Position numbers and translations under genes: made by a program
Shown: piece by piece, positions 33,081-44,897 of the stretch
Numbering within the stretch: the stretch's first letter is position 1
How the letters are laid out: every line of letters begins with the position of its first letter
NCBI RefSeq assembly: GCF_958298935.1
Contig: NC_084922.1
Coordinates: forward strand, 13,332,501 to 13,396,500
Reading direction: 5' to 3'
From: Phragmites australis
Lineage: Eukaryota > Streptophyta > Magnoliopsida > Poales > Poaceae
DNA length: 64,000 nt
Notes under the pieces: model-generated
Told to the model about the DNA's origin: nothing
Seen by the model: only the letters and a program-made list of their open reading frames with translations
Databases searched by the model: none

Positions 33081-36000
33081 ATGGAGCGGAGGCGGAAGGC
33101 AATGTGGCTGTACCCAAAGGTGGTTGGCTTCAATCCTCCGGAGAGATGGGGCCACTCCGCCTGCTTCTTCGAAGGAGTCGTCTACGTGTTCGGGGTATGC
33201 ATTCGTGAGTCGGCTGCCAATTTTGTTCATGTTCTTGATCATGCCTTCCCCTAGATTGTTCTTCATCTTTGCTTCCAATTCTTTTATAAATTTTGCATTT
33301 TGACGCTTCTCTTGAGCCGTGGAAACTTAGTGGTCACTCGGCTGGAAAGCAGTTGAAAGCCTGGCGAGCCTGAGTGGATTAACATGAAGAGTTCGTGAGC
33401 TCTGACGCTTTTTTGGGGATTCTTTTGGCCAAAAAAGTCGTATCTTTTCCGGTGTTAGTCCTTTGGAGTTGTGTTTTGTCTTGTTGCAGACTTGCAGCTC
33501 CCAGAGATGTAGTCGCAAGCAAAATGTTTTGCAGCTTTCACCTAAAGCGAGCGAGTTCTTTGCTGTAATATTCCTCCATAATGAAAAAAGTAGCAGTAAA
33601 GGAAAAGTAGGTTTGCCTTACGTTGAATTATTGCCAGTTTGTCACCACCTGCAAACCAACATGTTAGTGGATCTTTGACACCTCCAATCTTCTATTGTAG
33701 CAAAAACTTTTGCATCAGAAACCATTTGTTCACCCCACACCTCACACCTTCGATCGGTTCTTACTGCGCCGACCGAGACGCCGTCCTCTGCTGCTCAACA
33801 TCGATCGATGGCCTCCAAACATTTCACAGCTCGCTACGCATGCAAACAGTGAAACAGACCAGTAGACATCACATGGTTTCACAGTCATCTTTCACAAGAT
33901 CGAACGATCAATCTGCAAGGTGTTCATGTGGTCAATGGCTATGGTCACTTCTCTGTAGTTGATATGGAGTAATGACCTGTGACGAAGTTGTAATGCAATT
34001 ATGCAATGACATGAACCAGGGATGCTGCGGCGGACTGCACTTCAGCGACGTGCTGACCCTGAACGTGGAGACCATGGCGTGGAGCTCCCTCGCCACGACG
34101 GGGCAGCGCCCGGGGACGCGGGACAGCCACGGCGCGGCGCTGGTGGGCCACCGGATGCTTGTGTTCGGGGGCACCAACGGCGGCAAGAAGGTGAACGACC
34201 TCCACGTGCTCGACCTGCGCACCGGGGAGTGGACCCGGCCGCAGTGCAAGGGGACACCGCCGTCGCCGCGGGAGAGCCACACCGTGACCGTGGTCGGCGG
34301 CGACAGGCTCGTGGTGTTCGGCGGGAGCGGGGAGGGGGAGGGCAACTACCTCAGCGACGTGCACGTGCTGGACGTGCCCACCATGACGTGGTCCTCGCCG
34401 GAGGTGAAGGGCGACTACGCGCCCGCCCCCAGGGACAGCCACGGCGCCGTCGCCGTCGGCGGCAGGCTGTTCGTCTACGGTGGGGACTGCGGCGACCGAT
34501 ACCATGGCGAGGTGGACGTGCTCGACGTCGACACCATGGCGTGGTCAAGGGTAAGCGTCACGTCCTTGTCATGTATAGTAGCTTGGCTCAAATGTGACAG
34601 CCCTGACAGATGCATATGTTCCCGGTGTATAGATCGGTTGCCATTATCTTTCGCTTTCCAATCGTGACAGTGACTTTGCTACATTAGATTTCTCGTAATA
34701 TGCCTAGGAGTTTATTATCCCTCATGCTGATTGCCACAATGTTTAACTGCAGAACATTGCTTGTTTCAGCTTGAAAACTAGCTTAGATTCAAATCAGACA
34801 AGAAATTTCTCAATTTAATTTGCAAGCTATGTTAATTGTCTTGTGTGCTAACTTAACTTCATCCATTCGCAGTTTGCAGTAAAAGGAGCCTCACCTGGTG
34901 TCCGAGCAGGTCATGCAGCTGTAAGCGTCGGGTCTAAGGTTAGCATCAGTTACTGAAACAATCGGAACAATTTCTATGAGAGAACTCTTTTACTGGATCC
35001 TGAATAAAGCGTGCCTGTGTAGGTTTATATTATTGGAGGAGTTGGAGATAAGCAATATTACAGTGATGTCTGGATTCTTGATGTCACTAATCGTTCATGG
35101 AATCAGCTCGAGGTATGCGGGCAGCAACCGCAGGGACGGTTTTCTCATACCGCGGTAGTCATGAATACTGACATTGCAATCTATGGAGGGTAAGTTTGCA
35201 GGAACAGATTAAGCCTACATAGTAGATTTGTAGTTTGTCAAAAACAATGTTTAATAGTTGGTTAACAACTTGACATACCTTGGAAAATTCATAGATGTGG
35301 TGAAGATGAACGTCCCCTGAATGAGCTGCTCATTCTGCAATTGGGCTCCGAGCATCCAAATGGCCGCTACAACATTTCAATGTGCAAGGTTCTTAGCAAC
35401 CACTGGAGCCAGGAGAAGCGGAAATTCTTGAGAGCAGGGAATGTGAGTAGCTTAACTTGCATACAGTAGTCTTCATGTTAATTCTTTCTGTAATACCGAG
35501 CATGATGCGCTAGTAGTTACAGCAGAAGGATGCAAGCGTGAGTAATGGATATGCCGGTCAGAAGCCTCGAGAAGCAGAAATCGAGCAAAGAAACCCATTC
35601 CTGCGTGGTCTAGGTAATTGGATTTCGGAAACACAAAAAATGCTGTTCATTAGGTGTTAATTGTTATATTTGTGATGCTTAAATGCATTGGCTATATTGT
35701 TAAATTCTTCAGACAATGGCCATGTGAAAAGAAGAAAAACCGGTGATATTCGCCCGAATGAGGCCGAGTCGGAGCAAGAGGAGCACTCACTGTCTCTTTC
35801 CCAGCATTCTTCACCGTCCCAATCTGATCAGGAGCAGAATGGGGCTCACAAACTTTCAGCGTCTCCTAACCCATCGATTTCAGCCCTGCAACCATTCGTT
35901 CGCCTCAATGCCAATGGCACCCTGAGGGCTCCTGGACCTGGAGGCATTTCGTCAAGGCCTCTGAAGACCGATCAGTTTCTCCGCACCATCGCACCGCAGC

Positions 36001-36635
36001 AACGGCACGAAGTGCAGTTCCTGACCTCTGATCATAAGCTGCAGCCCCGGCCTCCCGGTCCACCCCTTGTATGCCATTCTTATCACATCACCAACTCATC
36101 AGGGAAAATGTTCAGCAGTATCATTCATGTATCTTAATGGCTACTGTTATGGTTGCTTAATCTGCAGATTGGGGCAGAGGTTCATGGAACAATTGATGGA
36201 GCTTTTGACTCGGGGTACCTCACGACCGCCGTGGTGAACGGTCAGCTCTTCAGAGGCGTTCTGTTTGCTCCTGTAAGCATATCCATCTGGAAACCAGTTG
36301 CAAATGATTCATGCTTTGCATCATTGCATGTTCTTGACGTTTCTCGCCTTTTGATCTCATCTCAGGGACCTGGAGTGACGGGTCCAAGACCCACGGTGCA
36401 CCACCAGATCCTGACGAGCTCGGCCGTGCCTCCCCAGCAGCGCCCATCGCTGGCTCACGCCATCCCGGTCCATGCCCGGCCGGTGCCACAGGCGACAGGC
36501 TTTGTGCTCCCGGACTGCACCCGCCATGGGCGGCAAGGGTTCCCGGCGAAGGCCGTCAAGTCTGAGCCGGAGAGGGGCAGCAATGACCTGCATGATGTTG
36601 TGCTCACGCTGGGAGGGCCTGGAGGGGGCAAGTGA
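33081..36635 (+). CDS. Kelch-repeat (galactose-oxidase-like beta-propeller) protein, 9 exons, 614 aa
   Basis: The spliced gene has exons 33081-33194, 34020-34550, 34873-34938, 35023-35189, 35295-35442, 35526-35613, 35713-36068, 36168-36272 and 36366-36635. All introns are GT-AG and the joined frame is open. Six kelch blades end in paired glycines: RWGHSACFFEGVVYVFGG (about residues 22-39), RDSHGAALVGHRMLVFGG, RESHTVTVV..LVVFGG, RDSHGAVAVGGRLFVYGG, RAGHAAVSVGSKVYIIGG and RFSHTAVVM..IAIYGG (about 297-314). They form one propeller, presumably for protein binding. After about residue 345 the protein is low-complexity, with HVKRRKT (possible nuclear signal), Ser/Gln-rich stretches and a conserved-looking end EVHGTIDGAFDSGYLTTAVV. 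No F-box or enzyme domain is present. It resembles plant kelch proteins of this length; the partner is unknown. Exons 1-2 are very GC-rich, as often in grasses. The start is the only ATG before the first blade in frame. Confidence 0.9.
35516..35525 (+). promoter_or_regulatory. Tandem splice acceptor (NAGNAG) before kelch exon 6
   Basis: The intron ends gttacagcag, so splicing can use either AG. Use of the second gives exon 6 starting AAG GAT; use of the first adds one Gln. Both keep the frame. Confidence 0.65.
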
Positions 36636-38084
36636 GCCCCTTTCTGAACGCTTGAGATCCAAGCCCTGCTGTTTGTCTCTTGGCTTGCTTTGTAAATTAG
36701 GCATTCTGGTTGAGAAAAAAATAAGACCAGTAGCTTTGTGTAACCTTCCCAGTTGGTTTCTAGGGTTCTTTTTATCCGTGATTTTACATATGAATATAGT
36801 GTTAGCTTGATGCAGTTAGTTCTGCTATGAGCAGTAGTAGTGTTGTGAGCTTTTCTGGACTCTTAGACCTGTTAGTCTTTTCTGATGGCACGAAACAGTT
36901 TGGTTCCTGCCTTTGAGAAGGGAACAATTTTGCTTCCATTTACTCAATATCCGTGTCATACGACCTGAAATTATAAGTTCTGGTCCAGTTACTTGAAAAG
37001 ACAGCATAAACCAAGAGTTAATCAACATCCCATAGTGGCAGAACTGCTGCTGCCTTGGGTAGAAATTAGAGGGTTCTCAATGCCTCCATATCCACCGATT
37101 ACTATGCAGTCGTCTCGTGCTACCATATTCCACTACTATTTAAGGATATTCTCACTCCAAGAATTAGACAGTATAAGAAATTATCGGGGTTTATGTAAAA
37201 TCGTTCTATCCAAAAGGTACAATGGTTCAAAGAGTGTCATTTTGCTTTTCCAAACACTAGGTTTGAACATTTGCAAATTATATACTTAGATTTGTCTCAA
37301 AAAACAGTTTCATAATTATAGTTGTGCTGCATTCCACAATATATGCAATATAATTAATTGTGAAAGCTGAATAGTGTTCAAAACATCATTTTCCCCCCTT
37401 ACCAGAACCAGTACAAAATGTTTAACACAAATGGCCCTGATAAAACTATCTAGTGGTTTCAACAAAATGGCACGACGCGGACACAATATAACTACCATGT
37501 TCAGCAACCATATATAATTTTTGCGAATAAATAACTTTATTCGATTTCAAGTTCAACACGGTATGACACGACAGAAGCCTATGCGACATGCATCACTTGT
37601 TGACACCTTTAAACGATCGTCCTGCAGGCAATTATTTCCGGTCCGAATGGCTGCCCTGTTCACAAAGACCTATCCACACCACTTCGGGAGAGCATGAACA
37701 TATCATTGTCAGGGTATCAAACTGATGGCACACTGGCCGCAAGACATGGAAAGGGAAACGACTCTGTAGTAGGATTCTTGCTCTAGTACAGCAAGTCTGT
37801 AACAGCAATGTCATTCAGAAGAAAAGTAAAAAAGAAGTATCAGAAAAAAAGCCTAGTAGACAAGACCTCACGTTGCACTTGGAAGAATCTGATTGCTCCG
37901 GAGTGCTTCTTGCAAGAGCACCAAAAGCTGGAACACCAACCCAGCCATGAGCTATCCTTTACATGGAACAGCGAAAGATAGCCAAAACAGTTGCCTCTTA
38001 TCACATCTGCTTTCTGATGCTCGTGGAAGGGATCAGTTAAGATTTAATCGCTGAAGTAAAATTGGGGTTGAAGATAAATGTGTA
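36636..38084. other. Intergenic between convergent host genes; 3' UTRs
   Basis: Both flanking genes end here, so the stretch should hold the two 3' UTRs. No compact AATAAA is obvious for the kelch gene; aataag at about 36719 is a weak candidate. The 37050-37550 part is AT-rich and has no recognised element. Confidence 0.5.
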
Positions 38085-41000
38085 TCATCGACCCTTGTCG
38101 CCCATCCTCTTGAGTAACTTCCCAATGTCGTAACAGATCTCAATATTATCGTCTTTGATCTGTTGACGGAGTGAAGGGCTCCTCTTACCGGCTGCCAAGT
38201 ATGTGTGTAAGAGGGACTCGTATGCTTTCCCGTCGATGCACCCTAGCGTCCTCAGGCAGTTGCAGAACCTCTCAGCACCCTCGGCATCCTTGTGTTCTTC
38301 TAAATACTTCTGGAACTTGTGGATCTTATCCTGATCGAGCTTCCCTGCTTTCTTGGGGAGTTTGGTCATATTCTCGACCCAGTTCAGGGCCGTGTTCATG
38401 TCCCCCTTAGCCATGTAGTGATCAAGAAACAACTCGCATGTTTTGGAGTCAAAATCTGCACCTTTTTCCTTGGCCTTCTCCCACAACGACTCCGCTTCTT
38501 CAGTCATGCCATTCTTCAGATGGCTGCGAATCATCATATTTGTCAGCCTCACATCATAGGTTTCATAATTGGATTCCCACTCCTCAAAAATCTGGTTCAT
38601 GCGATCAAAATCATTGAGCTTATAAAGAGCTTGAAGCATGCCAAGGTAGCTTGTGTTGGTCACCTTAGAGAAATTGGCCTTTATCACGTCCCACACCCTA
38701 TTGACCTCGCTCAAATTACCAGCTGAAGCATATAGGCTCATAAGGAAATCAAAAGGTTGCCTGCCATCATTAGAACTAATAAGCCCCTCAAGTTTCTTCA
38801 GAGCAGACTCTGCTTTTTCAACCAGACCAGCATTTACATAGATAGAAGCGAGTGTGCTATATGCTGACCACCCTAGAGTCACGTCTTTTTCTACCATTTC
38901 TTTTAGAAGTTCTTCAACAGCATCTATCTTGTTTGATGCTGCATAACTGGTCATCAGAATGCAGCATGTGAGGCTATCTGGTTTAACATTCTTCACTTTC
39001 ATCTCCTCAAACAGGCTGTCAACCTTCTTATGCTGGCCTAACTTCACGTAAAGGGACATCAGATTATTGATGGGTAGCGTACTGGATGAGATGCCAAGCT
39101 CATCCATCTTGTGGTAGAGATCTGTTGCTTTATCTTCCATTTTTGCTGAGCAATAACAATTAAGAAGTGCACCATAAGTTCGATGGTTCTTGGCTGGATC
39201 AGGGAGGCCAGTAAAATAATTTTCAGCTGCCTCAATGCCACGAACTTTGCAGATGAGATCCAGACGTATTGCATGGTTAGTGAGTGACATGTTCATACCC
39301 CTTGCATTAACCATCCAATCCATTAACTGCGTGAAAACGATGCCGAGTTATAGTTAGTATTACCAACATAACAAAGGCATCAATAGCAGATGTACAAACA
39401 ACTATGAAATAGGACTAGTTGATAACTTAATACTAACCTTTTCGTGACTGTGAGGAGTATAACTGAGGGAATAGTTGTGCCTACGTACTATCACAGATAT
39501 TGCAATTGGACAGCAAACACACTGATTCATCATTCATCTACCTACTGTGCTTATATTACTCTAATTAAGTGTAACAGAAAATTGTGAAACAAAACCTACT
39601 GTTAAATGAGCATTTTGGCACTGCTTTGGGGTGCCACGAGCCTGTGATGCACTAGGAATCTAATTGGGAGAATCTTTACCAATTACAATAAAATAAATAT
39701 TCTGTTATAGGCCATATGGTTAAAAAATTATCATAATTAGTTAATATATTAAAAAACAATAAAGTATATGTGTAAACTAGAAGAATATAAACAAATTTCT
39801 ACCAACCCTTCACAAGGACATCTTGTGAGACAAAATTAGATCTCATGCATATCTTGAGGCTGAAAGTTTGAAACTAAGAAGCAAAACAAAAACAGTACAA
39901 TGGAAGCAGTCCAGCATAGCCAAAGACAAATAGCATGAACCTAAATCCCCCTACCAATAGTTCAGTGTTCCAAGCGAATCAGCTTCCAAATTCAGGAGCA
40001 TGAGAATGATTATTGCAATCTGAATAATGGATGTACTAAGCTAGTAAGTGGTAAAAGTAAAACTAAGCCAAATTAAACTAAGTAAACTTAACTTTTTAAT
40101 TCAATAACCTAAGCAAACCAAACCAACCCAATCCAGGCCAACAAGATTATCACGACCTACTGAAAGCACTACTTGCAATACCGAAATTCAAATTGCTACA
40201 CAACTAAGCTAGCCAGAGCTTCTGCACACTGCAAGGCATATTGAAGTGTGCCTGTGCCCTCTCCCCAGCGAGCCCCCACCTGCCATGGCTGCGAGCACCA
40301 TGGTTGCTACTCCACTACTACCTAGGACTGAACAGAGCAGTCTGAGCAGGACTGGTTCAAACTGTAACTACTGACACAACGAAGCTAATTACTTGTTGGC
40401 GAATTAGCAGCGCATGCAGCTGGGCATCGAATTCATATTTCCCAAAACTGTTGAACTTGCAGTTGGGCAACCCTACTACAACCACTCATGGCACCTCACC
40501 GCTCTTCACTGCCCTGCCCAACCTAAATGGTTGGGCTTGCCACAGGTCACCTCCAACTTCGTCCACTGCTCACCAGGAAATCTGCGTTTTGTCCGCTGCA
40601 ACTGATGCCCATCAACTAGACCTAACCCGAACTAGATTGCACAGTCGCTGTCGTTGATCTGCAGTTACCATCTCAAGAGAGGAGAGTCCCGCACATGGTT
40701 TCTACTAAGCACACGCTCCTCCCACCCTCGATGCCACTCAACGCAAGACCCATCTTATGCCTGGAACTAAGGTTAAGGGCTTTGGTGTCCCCAAACTAAC
40801 CCCCAACTCGATTCTGCCACCGCCGCCGCCGCCGCCGCTGAAGAGGACAGGATCGCGCAAGACTTAACAAACTGCACATCTTCCTAAACTGATGTAAACA
40901 GCAAAGCATTGGATGATTAATCTCTCCAGTGCCAAATATGACATTACGCCGATTGCTACTTGCTGCCGCAAAATCGCACCTTTCCTCTACTACCCTTCCG

Positions 41001-41378
41001 ATAAACCATCAAGGCAAGGACTAATTAGAACCCAAAACGAATGGGCGCGCTTGATTGGTAAGGTTGAGGCATGCATACCTCGAGGGCGTGGGTGTGGCGC
41101 TTGTACTTGCGGAGCTCCTTGACGTACTTGACGAGATCGTCGGCGCGCGGCTCGCCGCCCTCTCGCACCCACTTGTTCATCACCCGCGACACGCTCCCCT
41201 CCCCGGCGCTGCCCAGCGCCGACAGCCGGCGGTAGAGCGGCCGCGGGTCCTTCTTCTTCGCCGCCTTGGCGGCAGCGGCGGCGGGGGGAGCCGCAGCCTC
41301 CGCCACCGCTTCGGTGGCCGTGGATAGGAGGCGGCGTAGGAGGAGGCGAGCACCGGCGAAGGGGGCGGGCGGCGCCAT
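38085..41378 (-). CDS. P-class pentatricopeptide repeat protein, 2 exons, 513 aa, organelle-targeted
   Basis: On the minus strand exon 1 is 41378-41079 (100 codons, ending KRHTHALE) and exon 2 is 39326-38085 (LMDWMVNARG to KRMGDKGR, stop). The intron of 1752 bp has GT and AG borders and preserves frame. The N-terminus LLLRRLLSTATEAVAEAAA is Arg/Ala/Ser-rich and lacks acids at first, so it looks like a mitochondrial transit peptide. The rest is a run of about 35-residue helical hairpins (NHRTYGALLNCYCSAKMEDK, NNLMSLYVKLGQHKKV, CCILMTSYAASNKIDAVEEL and others) with no DYW or E domain. P-class PPR proteins bind organelle RNA and affect stability or processing; the target is unknown. Length and the two-exon layout fit the plant family related to At1g02370/At4g01990. 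The start is the only upstream ATG, with a telo-box just before it. Confidence 0.92.
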
Positions 41379-41380
41379 CG

Positions 41381-41391
41381 GTTTAGGGTTT
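41381..41391 (-). promoter_or_regulatory. Telo-box in the PPR gene 5' leader
   Basis: On the minus strand AAACCCTAAAC sits 3 bases before the start codon, preceded by a similar AAACCCCAAA. Such AAACCCTAA boxes are frequent near start sites of plant genes for translation and organelle biogenesis. Its role here is inferred. Confidence 0.55.
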
Positions 41392-41519
41392 TGGGGTTTC
41401 GGCTGCTGGAGGAAAAGGGAGGGGAAATCAGCGGTGTTGCTAATTTGTGATGGAAATCACCGCTCCCCACTTTGAGTGAGGGTTTACTCGTTGAATTGCC
41501 TTTCATACCAAAATGAAAA

Positions 41520-42347
41520 AAAAAAAACAGGGAATTTTTTTTTGAGCTAGTTTGGATGCTAGCAGCATTTTGCCACGTAAGCTTTGCTAAAGTTTGATAT
41601 GTTATAATCCCTCCCATCATAAATATTTGATGTTTTTGATAAAATCATGATCTTTGAAATGTATCTTTGATTACTATTTTCTAATTGAATATATTTATAA
41701 AACACAATAAAATGGTGATATTATGAAAACACTTCTCAAAACAAACCTATACATATGATTTTCATATTTTGAATCTAAATATTTTGAAATATACTAATAG
41801 TTAAAGTTTTAAAATTTTAACTAAAATATTTTGGGAACAAATCTATAAGAGGCAAGAGAAAGCCCACGGGCTACGAGATGGTGTAGCCGTGACGAAGCCG
41901 TGGACCGATAGCAATAGTAGGCGGGAAAGGAGCTACATTTTTTTTAATAACATTAGTACTTAACTTACATATTATTCATATGAGGTGCAATAAGCAATTA
42001 ACATATTTTTTGATCTTTTTAATAAAGGAAATCACGCAGGAAAAATGAGTTTACAGACTACACTTGATGATAAGATATTTAGGAACAAAAGGCGTATTAA
42101 CTGAGGAGCTACCTAGCCGCACAGATTGCGCGGTCCAACATGCTAGTTTTCTAAGTACAATATAGAAAAGAATTGCAAATCTGCTTGTATCTTAGATTAA
42201 AAAATTATATGCGGGGAGCTACGATAATACTACTTTGGCAAGCCCAATAATCTTAGCAATGGCCCAACCCAAACCTAGCCCAATAATAATAGGCTCGAGC
42301 CCATCCCATCCCAGAAAAGACTCAAGTCAAGATGGACCCTAACTAGA
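41520..42347. other. PPR gene upstream region, no further gene
   Basis: AT-rich sequence beyond the PPR leader. It contains the partial MITE described separately and a short direct/inverted GGCCC-type stretch at 42250-42310. Nothing else is recognised. Confidence 0.4.
41607..41837. mobile_element. Partial Stowaway/mariner-type MITE
   Basis: The left side reads atccctcccatcataaatat, the style of grass mariner MITE ends. The right side, ttaactaaaatattttggga, is the matching style but lacks the final GGAGGGAG. The element is AT-rich inside and right-truncated or strongly mutated. Confidence 0.35.
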
Positions 42348-43311
42348 GGATTTTTTTAATGATATTAAAATAATGGAAAATTACAAAAATAATATCTGTT
42401 TTTGAAAAATTATAGAATTAGTACCATATCGGCATCTTGCTTACCAACAGAGTCCCTATAGACAGGCGAGACACCGACAATGACATATCGGCATCTCACC
42501 TACTAATAGGTGTGGACCATCGCATTTACTGCGGCTATTATTGCAACAGCACTCCTATCGGCATGTGGTTTGCTGATAGCAACCCTATCGGTAAACCACG
42601 TGCCGACAGGAGCAGTAGATAAGGCGCGCCGCCGCCTGGGGCTGGGGGGCAAACAGCCCCCATTCTTCTGTTCCTTCTTCCAGAGACCGATCTTCGTGCG
42701 CGAGAGAGAGGAAAAGAGAGGAGAGAAAGAGAGGAGAGGGGGAGAGGAGGAGAAGCTTCAGGTGTAGGTAGAATTTTGTCCTTGTTCGTAGATCTAGTAT
42801 AGAGTAGAGTAGCTTAAAAAATGTAGTGTACAGGATTTAATTTGGGGAATAGAGTTAGGAAAAAGTTTAGAAAGTAGTGTAGAAAAAGTAGGGTTTATGG
42901 TTTACGACATAATTTAGGGTTTAGGTTTTAGAAAAAATTACTTTATGAAATAGAGTTAGAAAATAGCGTAGAACAAATTAGTTTAGAAAATTTAGCGTGA
43001 TGTAAAATTAGATTTAGAAAATTTAGTTTAGTTGTAGAAATTTAACGCGATGTAAAAATAGATTTACAAAATATAGATTAGATAATTTAGTTCAATGGTG
43101 CAATTTAGAATGATTTAGAAAATGTTTTAGATATTTCTGTATAATTTAGAAATAATTTTAGAACAGTATAGAAACTTTAGTATATTTGCAGAATTTTTAG
43201 CATGATTTACAAATAAATTTGGCATGATTTAGGAGTAACCTTTTGAATGATTTTCGATTAGGGATGTCAAGTGCTGTCATTTTTAGTGTGCATTATGGAG
43301 ATTGATATGTT

Positions 43312-44037
43312 ATGCAATGTAACAGTGGGGTAGATTTAAGTAATTTCTTGGGTATGGAGGTCGGTCTGAATAATCTTGCTGAATTGCGGCGTAGTAAGGT
43401 GATAGGGATGCTACATGACGTGTTGCACATTAGTCCGGTGGAGCAGCGGTTGTCGGTTAGGGTTATACTACTTAAGTGGTATGCTACTGGGTGGAGGTGG
43501 GAATTACGAGCGCTTGAGAATGTAAAGCTGTGAATGCAATTTGTGAGGTTGGAGTTGGAAAGGGGTTTTCGACATGTCATGCTCGTGCAAGGTACTATGA
43601 TATGTTTTGAAGAAGGTGAGTCGAGTGCCCCCGTGTAGCAGGAAGAAATTGTTGCAACCACCGAACAAGAGAATATGGCTTCTCAGCCATTGATGGACCC
43701 TTGCCTAGCGCAAAACTCAGACGATGAACAATTTCCCTCCCCGTTAGCCACTGATCAGGGTGAGAATGATGAGGAGGTTGTGGAGCAGATGGAGTTAGAC
43801 AATGAAGAGTTCCTCACATTTGTTGATGGTGCTGAGTGGGACAAGGAGAAGGATTTGCCCGATCAATGGGATAACTTTTTCATGAAAAGTCTAATGGTGA
43901 ATGATGGCCATGATTCATCCTGCGAGGATAATGTACTTGAGGTTAGGATGGGGCAGATGTTCCACGATAAAGGTCAATTGCAGGATGCAGTTAAGAGGTG
44001 GGCTATGTCGTAGAAATGGGAGTTCAAGGTTGTTGTG
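43312..44037 (+). pseudogene. MULE transposase, N-terminal part
   Basis: One frame with stops at 43531, about 43636 and 44011 (the last in AMS-stop-KWEF). It reads VDLSNFLGMEVGLNNLAELR, an acidic linker (DQGENDEEVVEQMELDNEE), then the MuDR-type N-terminal domain MFHDKGQLQDAVKRWAM and EFKVVV. The gypsy2 insertion follows directly, and the missing rest of this domain resumes at 57196. Confidence 0.75.
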
Positions 44038-44039
44038 GA

Positions 44040-44524
44040 TGATTGGTGAACCGTTGATCTTACAAATTTGATGAATAGATGGGGGATGCCTCGAGTAGAC
44101 GAATAAAAGGAACACACAGAGGGGTTTTTTTAGACAGGTTCGGACATCTCTTAGGATAATAACCCTACGTCTTGTTTGTCTTGTATTGATATGTAGCTAT
44201 TACAAGAGGGGTGCATGGCTAGTCTAGATGGATCTATCCTAGTCAAGCTGCTTCCGGCGACTTGTAACTTCTGATGGTCTATATCGACATGTAATCTCTT
44301 GTCTTCTATAGGGTCCCCAGGCCCCATATATATGGGGGGTACGTCCTCTAGAGTCTTCCTTCATGATCTTCGAGATAAACTTCTCTGTTTATGGGATACC
44401 ATAGGTACCTACTGGTAGTTTCCTTTTATCCAAGGATTTCCTTTCCAGAGATAAAGATATGCCCCGAAAATTACGGGAAACCCTAGGATGCCTGGATATG
44501 GTAGTTATCCAGTAGTCATCGTCA
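44040..44524 (-). repeat. gypsy2 3' LTR
   Basis: 485 bp, collinear with 56702-57192 over its whole length with many point differences (both contain tcttaggataataaccctac, gagctgcttccg-like and gtccccaggcccc strings). It includes a TATA-like CATATATATGGGG on the minus strand near 44322. Confidence 0.8.
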
Positions 44525-44897
44525 AGCCACCCACCAGTAGGTGAAATGAGGCTTCGACGGGTCAAATACTTGGTCCGCAAAGATAAGCATTTTGTTTGAC
44601 CGCGTCATCGAGTAAGACTTGGGTTCCTGATTAGGATGATACATCTAACTAAGTTTTCTGGGTTCTCAGATCATCTATTTGGGTTCCGAACACCTCCGAG
44701 TTCTCCAGCGAGTCCCTGAGAAGGTGTTACATCCGAGTATGATTTCTAATTGGCCCAAAAATATTATCCCGTCCTTGCAAAAGTACACGGGAGATAAGAC
44801 TTGTGACTAGTCGGGTTCGAAAGTTGGACTGTCGCAGCAGAAAATTTACGTGGTGGTGAAGAGATTCTCTATCTGATGAAAAGAGCTGCATGAGTAC

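Noticed and set aside
33932..34597. Long minus-strand and alternate-frame ORFs over kelch exon 2
   Set aside because: Shadows of the GC-rich exon; the kelch frame has the repeat signature and consistent splice sites.
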